Source of the DNA: Flavobacterium cheongpyeongense
GTDB taxonomy: Bacteria; Bacteroidota; Bacteroidia; Flavobacteriales; Flavobacteriaceae
Length of the DNA: 64,000 bases
Direction of reading: 5' to 3'
Assembly: GCF_003202435.1 (NCBI RefSeq)
Contig: NZ_QJHK01000012.1
Coordinates: 1-64,000 of the forward strand
This document shows positions 36,401 to 42,075 of the stretch, piece after piece. The notes under the pieces were generated by a model. That model saw only the letters and a program-made list of their open reading frames with translations. It was not told the origin of the DNA and did not search any database. Position numbers and translations under genes: made by a program. The number at the start of each line of letters is the position of its first letter. Position 1 is the first letter of the stretch.

Positions 36401-36780
36401 CGACGATGTTCGATAGCTTCAAAAACCTGTTTCCCTTTATTTTTATTTACCGGAACCGCTTCCCGCATTTTGCCATTAATATCAATAGCGTATCTCGAAA
36501 CCGAAACATTTTCGGGTAACGGAAAAATAAGTTCCGCTTCCATCTGGCGACTGCCCGAATTAAAAAAATGCATTTCGGCAGTAGTGTAGGCTATATTTCC
36601 AACTACCTTAACATTAACAAGCAACTGACTCATTCTGACTTTTTCAGCGTCCTCTCCTTTTACTGTCAGTTCGGGACTTTGTGCAAAAGTTTTTACTCCT
36701 AAAAAAAGCAAAAAGTAAAATAGCAATTTCAGGCTTCCCTGAAAAATTTCTGACTTAAATAAACACATTTTTGATTTCAT
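33442..36780 (-). CDS. Chimeric VIT/VWA, TonB-linker, TonB-receptor-plug and DUF2135 protein
   Basis: I start at ATG 36780 (1112 residues) because it gives a signal peptide (LKLLFYFLLFLGVKTFAQ); an upstream ATG at 36828 adds a non-signal stretch. Domains in order: VIT (about 40-165), VWA-like region with MIDAS-type DNSLS (about 290-430), a TonB-linker-like segment (about 615-665) with SDPDAVLTVDEPVG and PPPAPKVDQVLFV, a SusC-type TonB-receptor plug without a barrel (about 690-820, IRIRGNSTVANQPLIIVNG, NVLKDASTTAIYGSRASNGVI), TPR-like helices (820-985), and a DUF2135-type beta domain (995-1095, NWNLMDVDLDLHI). It stands between the DAHP synthase terminator and rsgA. Envelope protein; function unknown. 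Confidence 0.85.
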   Translation of the reverse strand: MKSKMCLFKSEIFQGSLKLLFYFLLFLGVKTFAQSPELTVKGEDAEKVRMSQLLVNVKVVGNIAYTTAEMHFFNSGSRQMEAELIFPLPENVSVSRYAIDINGKMREAVPVNKNKGKQVFEAIEHRRVDPGLLEKVDGNNFRTRIYPLMPNGERIVIISYEEELSAFDKNNLAYQLVSRYPKELDKFEINVSVLGASASPTIAENSGEAIAFSKWNQSFQTSLKKENYQPSEKLIFKIPIQQNIPGVVMQNVGGQHYFYGNTFIEGNKVAKKTPASIGLIWDNSLSCQTRDLKKELDLLNAYFQKIKNTKVTLYFLNYTFEKQKEYVISDGNWSELKSVLQNVKHDGGTRFSQINCIGHDEYLFFSDGLSSLSQNMLSKTKNPVYTIASSASADFAFLNFSSMQTGGNFINLNQLNVENALDKLVNNNLKFLGIKENFTVTDLFPLEGTSVSGSFSFSGISLNPKNEITLLFGYDNEAILERKITLDASVQSTTDVNIEKLWAQKKIASLDLQYAKNAEEIELLGKKYGIITKNTSLIVLEDIRDYILYDIIPPAELRAEFDRIKKQEHDTNLAKQKNNWENIDSYFEGLNSWWEKDIKYVVPKVLPKSKKKKGVVYETIKSDPDAVLTVDEPVGSGPVSEIVQDNSVASPPPAPKVDQVLFVAPTVVKSEEVYRDGDKQTNVLKEVVVTGYASMKKSDLTGSVQSVSYVPERTIAPGLSNNVIQTLAGKVAGVEVEEASNNSIRIRGNSTVANQPLIIVNGEVYQGKIEDLNKDDIASINVLKDASTTAIYGSRASNGVIMVTTKNGNTIQNETKTWNPDRLYLKALSSAPKEKQYDLYFELRKSQERNPSFYFDVAHFFYNQGDVKKALQVISNIADLGLENHQLYKTLTYTLRQWKDFEDASFTAKQVAKWRAHEPQSLRDYALALEDAGNYQEAFDQLVKALEVNYYGEMSGQYQGVEDIILMDINRLMTEHTGLDSGKLDKKYLQKMPVDIRVIMNWNLMDVDLDLHIIEPTGEECYYSHTATEAGARFSKDFTQGYGPEQYLIRNAVKGKYQIKTNYYGERELTESGPATVMVEIYTTKAGKTTKVLKTIQLGKIKENEVLAEIVW

Positions 36781-36860
36781 GATACGAAAGTTAAGGTTGT
36801 ATAGTGATATAGAGGACAAAAAAATCAAAAAGGTTGGAAGGAGTGTAAATTAATTTCATA

Positions 36861-36898
36861 AAAAAATCCCCAACCCTTTTGTCAAAGGGATGGAGATT
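36861..36898 (-). terminator. Terminator of the DAHP synthase transcript
   Basis: CCCTTTT and AAAGGG pair around a short turn, extended by flanking pairs; on the minus strand the stem is followed by GGGGATTTTTTT. It lies about 100 bases after the stop of the DAHP synthase gene and before the VIT gene. Confidence 0.7.
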
Positions 36899-36962
36899 CT
36901 ATTTTAATTATCTAAATCACACCTGTGATATAATAAAAATCAACAACAAGCTTTACAAAAAC

Positions 36963-36988
36963 TTAAATTAACTTATACCACTTATATG
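36963..36988. repeat. Single copy of the 26-bp TTAAATGAACTTATA family
   Basis: TTAAATTAACTTATAC... matches the arm at 24076-24101 at 23 of 26 positions (differences at positions 7, 16 and 17). It lies in the gap between the VIT gene and the DAHP synthase gene. Confidence 0.6.
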
Positions 36989-37000
36989 GTTTAATACAAT

Positions 37001-38083
37001 TTATGCATTCAATATTTTTTCCTGGTGACCAATACTTTCCTGGTGAATTGCTTTGAACATTTTCAAAACAAACTCTTCAGTAAGACCTTTTTTCTCACCT
37101 TCCAAAATCATTTTCCCTAAGATTTCATTCCAACGATTGTTTTGAAGAATCGCTACGTTGGCATCTTTTTTCACCTGACCAATTTCGTCAGCTACTTTCA
37201 TACGTTTTCCTAAAAGCTCTAATAAGTTAGCATCAAGAACATCGATATTAGCTCTTAATTTAGTCATTTTTGAACTGTACTCATCTGTAGTATCATCCGT
37301 TTTTCTGATAGTCAAATCTTTAATGATTTGTTTCAAAGCGTCTGGTGTCACTTGCTGCGCAGCATCAGACCAGGCGTTGTCCGGGTCGAAGTGCGTTTCG
37401 ATAATCATACCATCGTAGTTTAAATCTAAAGCCTCTTGCGTTACTTCAAAAATCATTTTACGATCTCCGGTAATGTGAGATGGATCGATGATTAATGGTA
37501 AATCAGGGAATTTATTTTGCAATTCGATAGCAATCTGCCATTCCGGAATGTTTCTGTATTTTGTTTTCTCGTATGTAGAAAAACCTCTGTGAATAACTCC
37601 TAATTTCTCGATTCCGGCCATGTGTAAGCGCTCAACACCACCAAGCCATAAAGCCAAATCAGGGTTTACAGGATTTTTTACCAAAACGATTTTATCAGTT
37701 CCTTTTAAAGTATCAGCAATTTCCTGAACCGCAAAAGGGTTTGCCGTTGTACGAGCTCCAACCCATAATACATCGATATCATGTTCTAAAGCAAGTTTAC
37801 AGTGCGCTGCAGTTGCAACTTCTGTTCCCATTAATAAACCCGTTTCAGCTTTTGCTTTTTGTAACCATTTCAATCCGATTTCACCAACACCTTCAAATCC
37901 TCCCGGACGTGTTCTTGGTTTCCAGATTCCGGCTCTGAATACGCTAACTTTTGAATCTTTCAATTCGTGAGCAATTTTCAAAACCTGATCTTCCGTTTCT
38001 GCACTACAAGGTCCAGCTATCACAAGTGGGTGATCTAAATTGAAATCTTCTAACCACTTTCTCATTTCTTTCTTATTTTCCAT
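37001..38083 (-). CDS. Bifunctional DAHP synthase / chorismate mutase
   Basis: A 360-residue fusion. Residues 1-265 are a type I-beta 3-deoxy-7-phosphoheptulonate synthase (PLVIAGPCSAETEDQ at 19-33, RAGIWKPRTRPGGFEG, KNPVNPDLALWLGG, IDPSHITGDR), the entry enzyme of the shikimate pathway. Residues 270-355 are a type II (AroQ) chorismate mutase (KLRANIDVLDANLLELLGKRMKVADEIGQ), which makes prephenate. The fusion links the first and branch-point steps and is common in Bacteroidota. The gene starts 11 bases after tyrA. Confidence 0.95.
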   Translation of the reverse strand: MENKKEMRKWLEDFNLDHPLVIAGPCSAETEDQVLKIAHELKDSKVSVFRAGIWKPRTRPGGFEGVGEIGLKWLQKAKAETGLLMGTEVATAAHCKLALEHDIDVLWVGARTTANPFAVQEIADTLKGTDKIVLVKNPVNPDLALWLGGVERLHMAGIEKLGVIHRGFSTYEKTKYRNIPEWQIAIELQNKFPDLPLIIDPSHITGDRKMIFEVTQEALDLNYDGMIIETHFDPDNAWSDAAQQVTPDALKQIIKDLTIRKTDDTTDEYSSKMTKLRANIDVLDANLLELLGKRMKVADEIGQVKKDANVAILQNNRWNEILGKMILEGEKKGLTEEFVLKMFKAIHQESIGHQEKILNA

Positions 38084-38094
38084 CTTATTCTAAT

Positions 38095-38952
38095 TTACTT
38101 TTTAATTGTTAATCCGTTTAATATCTCTTTTATTTTATTTGTGCTTTCCATTTCTTCAAAAATGGCGTTATAATCTTCTTCTTTCAACAAATCCCTAAAC
38201 CGGCTCAGATTTGCAATATATTCTTCTAAGGTTTCCAGAACGTGTTCTTTATTCTGTTTAAAAATAGGTGTCCACATTGCCGGCGAACTTTTTGCCAGAC
38301 GAACCGTACTTTCAAATCCACTTCCCGCCATATCAAAAATATCCTGTTCGTCTTTCTCTTTGTTCATAACCGTTTTTCCAAGCATAAACGAGCTAATGTG
38401 CGACAAATGCGAAACGTAAGCAATGTGTTTGTCGTGCGAAACCGGATCCATATAACGAATCCTCATCCCGATTGAACTGAAAAGATTCAATGCCTTTTCC
38501 TGCAATTTAAAAGCGGTCTTTTCCACTTCACAGATAATATTCGTTTTCCCCTGAAACAATCCTCTTATTGCTGCCGATGGCCCCGAAAACTCTGTTCCGG
38601 CAATCGGATGTGTCGCAATAAAGTTTCTCCTTTTCGGATGATTGGCAACTGCTTCACAAATTGGCTTTTTGGTCGATCCCACTTCAAAAACAATTGTTTT
38701 CTCTCCAACCAAATCCAGTACTTTTGGTAAAACGATCATTGCCACATCTACCGGAACCGAAACGATTACAAAATCAGCTTTTGCCAGATCCTCCATTTTC
38801 CCTTCCTGATCGACAACACCCAAATCAATAGCTTCCTGCACGTGTTTGTCGTTATTGTCAATCCCGAAAATAATCGCCTCAGGATAACGCCCTTTGATGT
38901 CTAACACCATCGAACCGCCTATTAATCCTATTCCTATTACGTATACTTTCAT
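38095..38952 (-). CDS. tyrA: Prephenate dehydrogenase
   Basis: A 285-residue NAD-dependent dehydrogenase producing 4-hydroxyphenylpyruvate for tyrosine. VIGIGLIGGSMVLD (4-17) is the dinucleotide-binding loop and the central segment HPIAGTEFSGPSAAIRG (about 113-129) is the prephenate-binding signature. The second half is the helical dimerisation domain. It follows the aminotransferase after a 218-bp gap that holds two different repeat elements, and couples to the DAHPS-CM gene 11 bases downstream. Confidence 0.92.
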   Translation of the reverse strand: MKVYVIGIGLIGGSMVLDIKGRYPEAIIFGIDNNDKHVQEAIDLGVVDQEGKMEDLAKADFVIVSVPVDVAMIVLPKVLDLVGEKTIVFEVGSTKKPICEAVANHPKRRNFIATHPIAGTEFSGPSAAIRGLFQGKTNIICEVEKTAFKLQEKALNLFSSIGMRIRYMDPVSHDKHIAYVSHLSHISSFMLGKTVMNKEKDEQDIFDMAGSGFESTVRLAKSSPAMWTPIFKQNKEHVLETLEEYIANLSRFRDLLKEEDYNAIFEEMESTNKIKEILNGLTIKK

Positions 38953-38969
38953 AATTTATTATTAATTAG

Positions 38970-39044
38970 TAGCTATTTCCTGCTATTCGCTTCAATCTTT
39001 TCCGCCGAACCCCGGCAAAAAAGGATTTCCACTTCTATCAGGGC
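38970..39044 (-). repeat. Dispersed hairpin repeat, copy B
   Basis: Read on the minus strand: AGCCCTGATAGAAGTGGA, ATCCTTTTTTGCCGGGG, GGAAAAGATTGAAGCG, AATAGCAGGAAATAGCT. The blocks and spacing match copies A and C, and the central GCCGGGGTTCGGC core is shared with copy C. It sits 18 bases before the tyrA start codon, within the phe/tyr gene run. Confidence 0.75.
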
Positions 39045-39077
39045 TAGGGCTTCTTGTTTTTTAAGACCTTTAGATCT

Positions 39078-39159
39078 CCTGCAAGGTTTTCAAAACCTTG
39101 TAGGTTTCCAATTTTAGACCTTCAAACTCATACCTACAAGGTTTTGAAAACCTTGCAGG
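39078..39159. repeat. Nested palindrome: two 28-bp arms, each itself a palindrome
   Basis: The arm 39078-39105 (CCTGCAAGGTTTTCAAAACC...) is the exact reverse complement of 39132-39159. Each arm has an inner palindrome CAAGGTTTT-N-AAAACCTTG. The spacer is 26 bp. On the transcript the structure could fold either as one long hairpin or as two short ones. It lies between the aminotransferase stop and repeat copy B. Confidence 0.85.
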
Positions 39160-39170
39160 AAGTCTTAGCC

Positions 39171-40316
39171 TTAAAACCTATCTATTGCTTCTTGTACTTT
39201 TTCCTCTTTTACACACAACGAAAACCTGATATATCCTTCTCCATTGCTTCCGAAAATAGTTCCCGGCGTTATGAAAATATGCTTCTCATATAATATTTCG
39301 TCAATGAACTTTTCTGCTGATTCTATCCCTTCAGGAAGTTTTGCCCAGACAAAAAGCCCGACTCCTTCTTTATACACTTTACAGCCTAATTTTTCTGCCA
39401 GCTTTTCAGTTAATTCCCTGCGGCGTCTGTAAATTTTATTATTGTCTTCAAACCAGGATTTATCACATTTTAAAGCGGCGATGGCACCTTTCTGAATCCC
39501 GTAGAACATCCCGCTGTCCATGTTGCTTTTTACTTTTAGAACTGCATCGATAATTTCAGGATTTCCTAAAACCATGCCGACTCTCCAGCCTGCCATGTTG
39601 AACGTTTTGCTTAATGAATTTAATTCTAAAGCCACTTCTTTTGCTCCATCCACCTGCAATAAACTCATCGGATTGTCATTCAGAACAAAACTGTACGGAT
39701 TATCATTGACCAATAATATGTTGTGTTTTTTTGCAAAAGCAACCAGTTTTTCAAATAACGCTAAACTTCCTCTGGCTCCTGTTGGCATGTGCGGATAACC
39801 CAGCCACATAATTTTTACTTTCTTCAGCTCTAATTTTTCCAATGCTTCAAAATCAGGTTCCCAGGCATTTTCTTCTTTCAAATCATAATAAACCGGAACT
39901 GCTCCTACCAGATTGGTTACCGAAGTATAAGTTGGATAACCCGGATTCGGAATCAAAACGTGATCGCCTTCATTTAAAAACGCCAGCGAGATATGCATAA
40001 TTCCTTCTTTTGAACCCATCAAAGGCAAAATCTCATTATTCGGATTCAAAACAACACCAAACTGATCCTTATAAAAATCTGCCATCGCCTGCCTCATTTC
40101 CGGTAATCCCTGATAACTCTGATAACCATGCCCATTCTCGTCCTGAATGGCGGAGGCAACCGCTTCAATTACCGCTTTCGACGGACTCAAATCAGGACTT
40201 CCGATTCCCATATTGATGATCGATTTTCCTTCAGACATCAGTTGGCGCACTTCTCTCAATTTTGAGGAGAAGTAGTACTCTTCAACTGTATCTAATCTTT
40301 TTGCTGTTGTAATCAT
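39171..40316 (-). CDS. PLP-dependent aminotransferase, probably aromatic
   Basis: A 381-residue class I/II aminotransferase. The PLP lysine is Lys237 in LNSLSKTFNMAGWR; NDNPY (204-208) gives the Asn/Asp/Tyr cofactor contacts, and NPGYPTY (124-130) is the substrate loop. The final RFSLC carries the carboxylate-binding Arg. It lies between pheA and tyrA, so transamination of phenylpyruvate or 4-hydroxyphenylpyruvate is the likely role; LL-diaminopimelate aminotransferase is a related alternative. Confidence 0.9.
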   Translation of the reverse strand: MITTAKRLDTVEEYYFSSKLREVRQLMSEGKSIINMGIGSPDLSPSKAVIEAVASAIQDENGHGYQSYQGLPEMRQAMADFYKDQFGVVLNPNNEILPLMGSKEGIMHISLAFLNEGDHVLIPNPGYPTYTSVTNLVGAVPVYYDLKEENAWEPDFEALEKLELKKVKIMWLGYPHMPTGARGSLALFEKLVAFAKKHNILLVNDNPYSFVLNDNPMSLLQVDGAKEVALELNSLSKTFNMAGWRVGMVLGNPEIIDAVLKVKSNMDSGMFYGIQKGAIAALKCDKSWFEDNNKIYRRRRELTEKLAEKLGCKVYKEGVGLFVWAKLPEGIESAEKFIDEILYEKHIFITPGTIFGSNGEGYIRFSLCVKEEKVQEAIDRF

Positions 40317-40331
40317 TTCTATTTTTTATTA

Positions 40332-40415
40332 AAAATGCTTTAGGCTTTAGGCCGTAAGCTTTAGGCTCTTTTTATTTTTGACTTTATGACTTTCGACTTT
40401 CCAACTTTAAGACTG
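40332..40415. repeat. Short-word repeats (GCTTTAGGC and GACTTT words)
   Basis: The pheA-aminotransferase gap has GCTTTAGGCTTTAGGC, TAAGCTTTAGGCT, then GACTTTATGACTTTCGACTTT in loose tandem. The run ends inside the 3' end of pheA. It is non-coding apart from that overlap. Confidence 0.5.
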
Positions 40416-41246
40416 ACTTAAAGGCTTTGTATTTCTATATTCTCCCAGTACTTTAAAATACTCCGCCATGATATTTAATAATGCTTTTGCTTTTGCGTAA
40501 TCTTCATATCTTTCAAAAGTCACATCTACGAAAAATGAATATTTCCAGGGCGTTTCAATTTTCGGAAGTGACTGGATTTTGGTCAAATTCAGTTTGCAGT
40601 CGCTCATTACATTTAAAACGGCCGCCAGACTTCCTCTTTTATGATCGAGTTCAAATTTGATGGAAGCCCTGTTGATTTCGCTTTCCGGTAAAAATGAATT
40701 TTGTTTTTTAATAATTACAAAACGGGTCATATTGTTTTTGATCGTCTGAATCTCCGGAGCAATAATATCCAGATCATACATTTCTGAAGCTACTTTACTC
40801 CCAATCGCTGCAATTCCGGTTAATTGTTTTTCCTGAATTCTTCTGGCCGTTTCTGCTGTATCTTTATCTTCAACCAATTTGATGTTTGGATACGTTTTCA
40901 GGAAATCCATACATTGTAATAACGCCATCGGGTGCGAATGAACTTCTTTTATATCTTCAATCTTCTGACCTTTTAAAGCCATTAGATTTTGGTGAATGCT
41001 TAAATAATGTTCTCCAATAATGTGCAAATTATTCTTGTCAATCAAAGCATAATTCGGAATAATTGGTCCTGCAATCGAATTTTCGATTGCCATAACTGCC
41101 TGATCTGATTTTCCGGCAATAAGGCTGTCTACTAATTCTTCAAAAGACAGACATTCATCAATATCCACGTTTTCAGAAAAATATTCTTTCACTACCTGAT
41201 GGTGAAAAGAACCTTTGATGCCCTGTATTGCAATTTTAGTTGTCAT
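40407..41246 (-). CDS. pheA: Prephenate dehydratase
   Basis: A 279-residue enzyme making phenylpyruvate from prephenate. The catalytic domain (1-185) starts KIAIQGIKGSFHHQV and holds AVMAIENSIAGPI (about 54-66) and the MTRFVIIKK motif (about 169-177). The ACT regulatory domain (about 195-270, GSLAAVLNVMSDCKLNLTKIQSLP) would bind phenylalanine. No chorismate mutase is attached because that activity is on the DAHPS fusion. The start codon is only 7 bases after the T-run of an attenuator, so expression of this and probably the following genes depends on the leader at 41335-41394. Confidence 0.95.
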   Translation of the reverse strand: MTTKIAIQGIKGSFHHQVVKEYFSENVDIDECLSFEELVDSLIAGKSDQAVMAIENSIAGPIIPNYALIDKNNLHIIGEHYLSIHQNLMALKGQKIEDIKEVHSHPMALLQCMDFLKTYPNIKLVEDKDTAETARRIQEKQLTGIAAIGSKVASEMYDLDIIAPEIQTIKNNMTRFVIIKKQNSFLPESEINRASIKFELDHKRGSLAAVLNVMSDCKLNLTKIQSLPKIETPWKYSFFVDVTFERYEDYAKAKALLNIMAEYFKVLGEYRNTKPLSQS

Positions 41247-41252
41247 ATAGTC

Positions 41253-41336
41253 AAAAAAAAATCCTGATTTTCATCAGGATTGTATATTAGTTTTATTTGT
41301 CTTAAATTTTATTTCAAATAACCATAGCACAATCCT
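41253..41336 (-). promoter_or_regulatory. pheA attenuator: terminator and competing antiterminator
   Basis: On the minus strand a perfect 9-bp hairpin AATCCTGAT-GAAA-ATCAGGATT (41260-41281) is followed by a T-run (41253-41259) and then the pheA ATG. The 8-base segment AGGATTGT (41329-41336), which begins inside the leader stop codon, is complementary to ACAATCCT (41276-41283), the left part of the terminator. So pairing of those two prevents the terminator. A ribosome stalled on the Phe/Tyr codons leaves AGGATTGT free (read-through); a ribosome at the stop codon covers it (termination). Structures were worked out by hand. Confidence 0.85.
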
Positions 41337-41394
41337 AACTTCTACTAAAGAAGAAATAAAAGTTGTTGCTAAAATAAAAACGGTTAGTTGCCAT
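41335..41394 (-). CDS. Phe/Tyr-rich leader peptide of the pheA attenuator
   Basis: A 19-codon frame, ATG at 41394 and TAG at 41335-41337, coding MATNRFYFSNNFYFFFSRS. Six Phe and two Tyr fall in two clusters (FYF at 6-8, FYFFF at 12-16). The stop codon overlaps the antiterminator arm. A promoter lies about 30 bases upstream and pheA is the next gene. This is the arrangement of amino-acid leader peptides such as E. coli pheL; the sequence is not similar to pheL. The frame is too short for ordinary gene calling. Confidence 0.85.
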   Translation of the reverse strand: MATNRFYFSNNFYFFFSRS

Positions 41395-41423
41395 TTTGTT
41401 TGTGTTATTTTTCAAATTCTGTG

Positions 41424-41454
41424 CGAATGTATAAATTATTTTAAATGCACCAAA
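41424..41454 (-). promoter_or_regulatory. Promoter of the pheA leader transcript
   Basis: On the minus strand TTTG (41451-41454), a 19-bp spacer and TACATTCG (41424-41431), one mismatch to TAnnTTTG. The predicted start is near 41417, about 23 bases before the leader ATG. Confidence 0.6.
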
Positions 41455-41605
41455 AAAAATATTGCATTTTATGAAACAAAAAAGGATTTCTTAACAAATT
41501 AAAGCTGTTTTGTATTATATTTTAATAAATCAGACTTGAAATGAGATTTTTACAATTGGTTTTGAAAGAGATTATGCGAACCATTTGTATTTATTCCTCA
41601 ATATT

Positions 41606-41703
41606 GTCATTTCGACGGAGGAGAAATCACATATGCAATTCGACAAAGGTTGGCAACTTTATGGACGGAGCTACTTGTGTGATTTCTCCTCCGTCGAAAT
41701 GAC
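41606..41703. repeat. Perfect 26-bp inverted repeat of the GTCATTTCGACGGAGGAG family
   Basis: The arm 41606-41631 (GTCATTTCGACGGAGGAGAA...) is the exact reverse complement of 41678-41703. The spacer is 46 bp. The outer word GTCATnnnGACGGAGGA is shared with the elements around the GIY-YIG gene at 44775 and 45297, so these belong to one broad family. It lies 18 bases after the stop of the orphan antitoxin gene. The rest of the 474-bp pheA-antitoxin gap is the attenuator leader and AT-rich DNA. Confidence 0.85.
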
Positions 41704-41720
41704 AAAAAAATCAAAAGAAA

Positions 41721-41927
41721 TTATTTAGAAAGGCTCAAATGGCTTTTAACCTCATCCCAATAGTATAACTCTGTTTTTCCTTCTTCTAAGTTTTTGATTC
41801 GAATATCCAATTCATTTTTCACATCATCAGAGATTTCTAAATCTTTTTTGGAAACACTATCCCACAATTGTTCTGCCAAAACAATTTTCTCGGCATCACT
41901 ATATTTAGATAAATTTTTAATTTCCAT
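41721..41927 (-). CDS. Addiction-module antitoxin-like protein without partner
   Basis: A 68-residue protein like the addiction-module component family (Unstab_antitox): LSKYSDAEKIVLAEQLWDSVSKKDLEISDDVKNELDIRI followed by a variable C-terminal part with YYWDEVKSHLS. Such antitoxins normally precede a RelE/ParE-type toxin gene. Here the 3' side is occupied by the 26-bp inverted repeat and the pheA leader, with no toxin frame. It is therefore a probable orphan, left after loss of the toxin or acting in trans. The family call is by pattern. Confidence 0.75.
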   Translation of the reverse strand: MEIKNLSKYSDAEKIVLAEQLWDSVSKKDLEISDDVKNELDIRIKNLEEGKTELYYWDEVKSHLSLSK

Positions 41928-41991
41928 ATCCTTTTTATTTAATTGATATTACAAATTTAGACAAATTTTATTTTGAAACGAGAATCTTTTT

Positions 41992-42070
41992 AGCCCCGAT
42001 GGAAGTGAAAATCCTTTTGTGCCGGGGTTCGGCACAAAAGATTGAAACGTACAGCGGGAATAGCTCCTGA
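41992..42070 (+). repeat. Dispersed hairpin repeat, copy C
   Basis: AGCCCCGATGGAAGTGAA, ATCCTTTTGTGCCG, a GGGTT loop, CGGCACAAAAGATTG, then CAGCGGGAATAGCTCCTGA. The hairpin is a perfect 11-bp stem (42014-42024 with 42030-42040). It abuts the stop codon of the DUF1501 gene, in antisense orientation to it. Confidence 0.8.
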
Positions 42071-42075
42071 AAAAA

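Noticed and set aside
36781..36828. Longer N-terminus for the VIT protein
   Set aside because: It would put a non-signal stretch before a clear signal peptide beginning at 36780.
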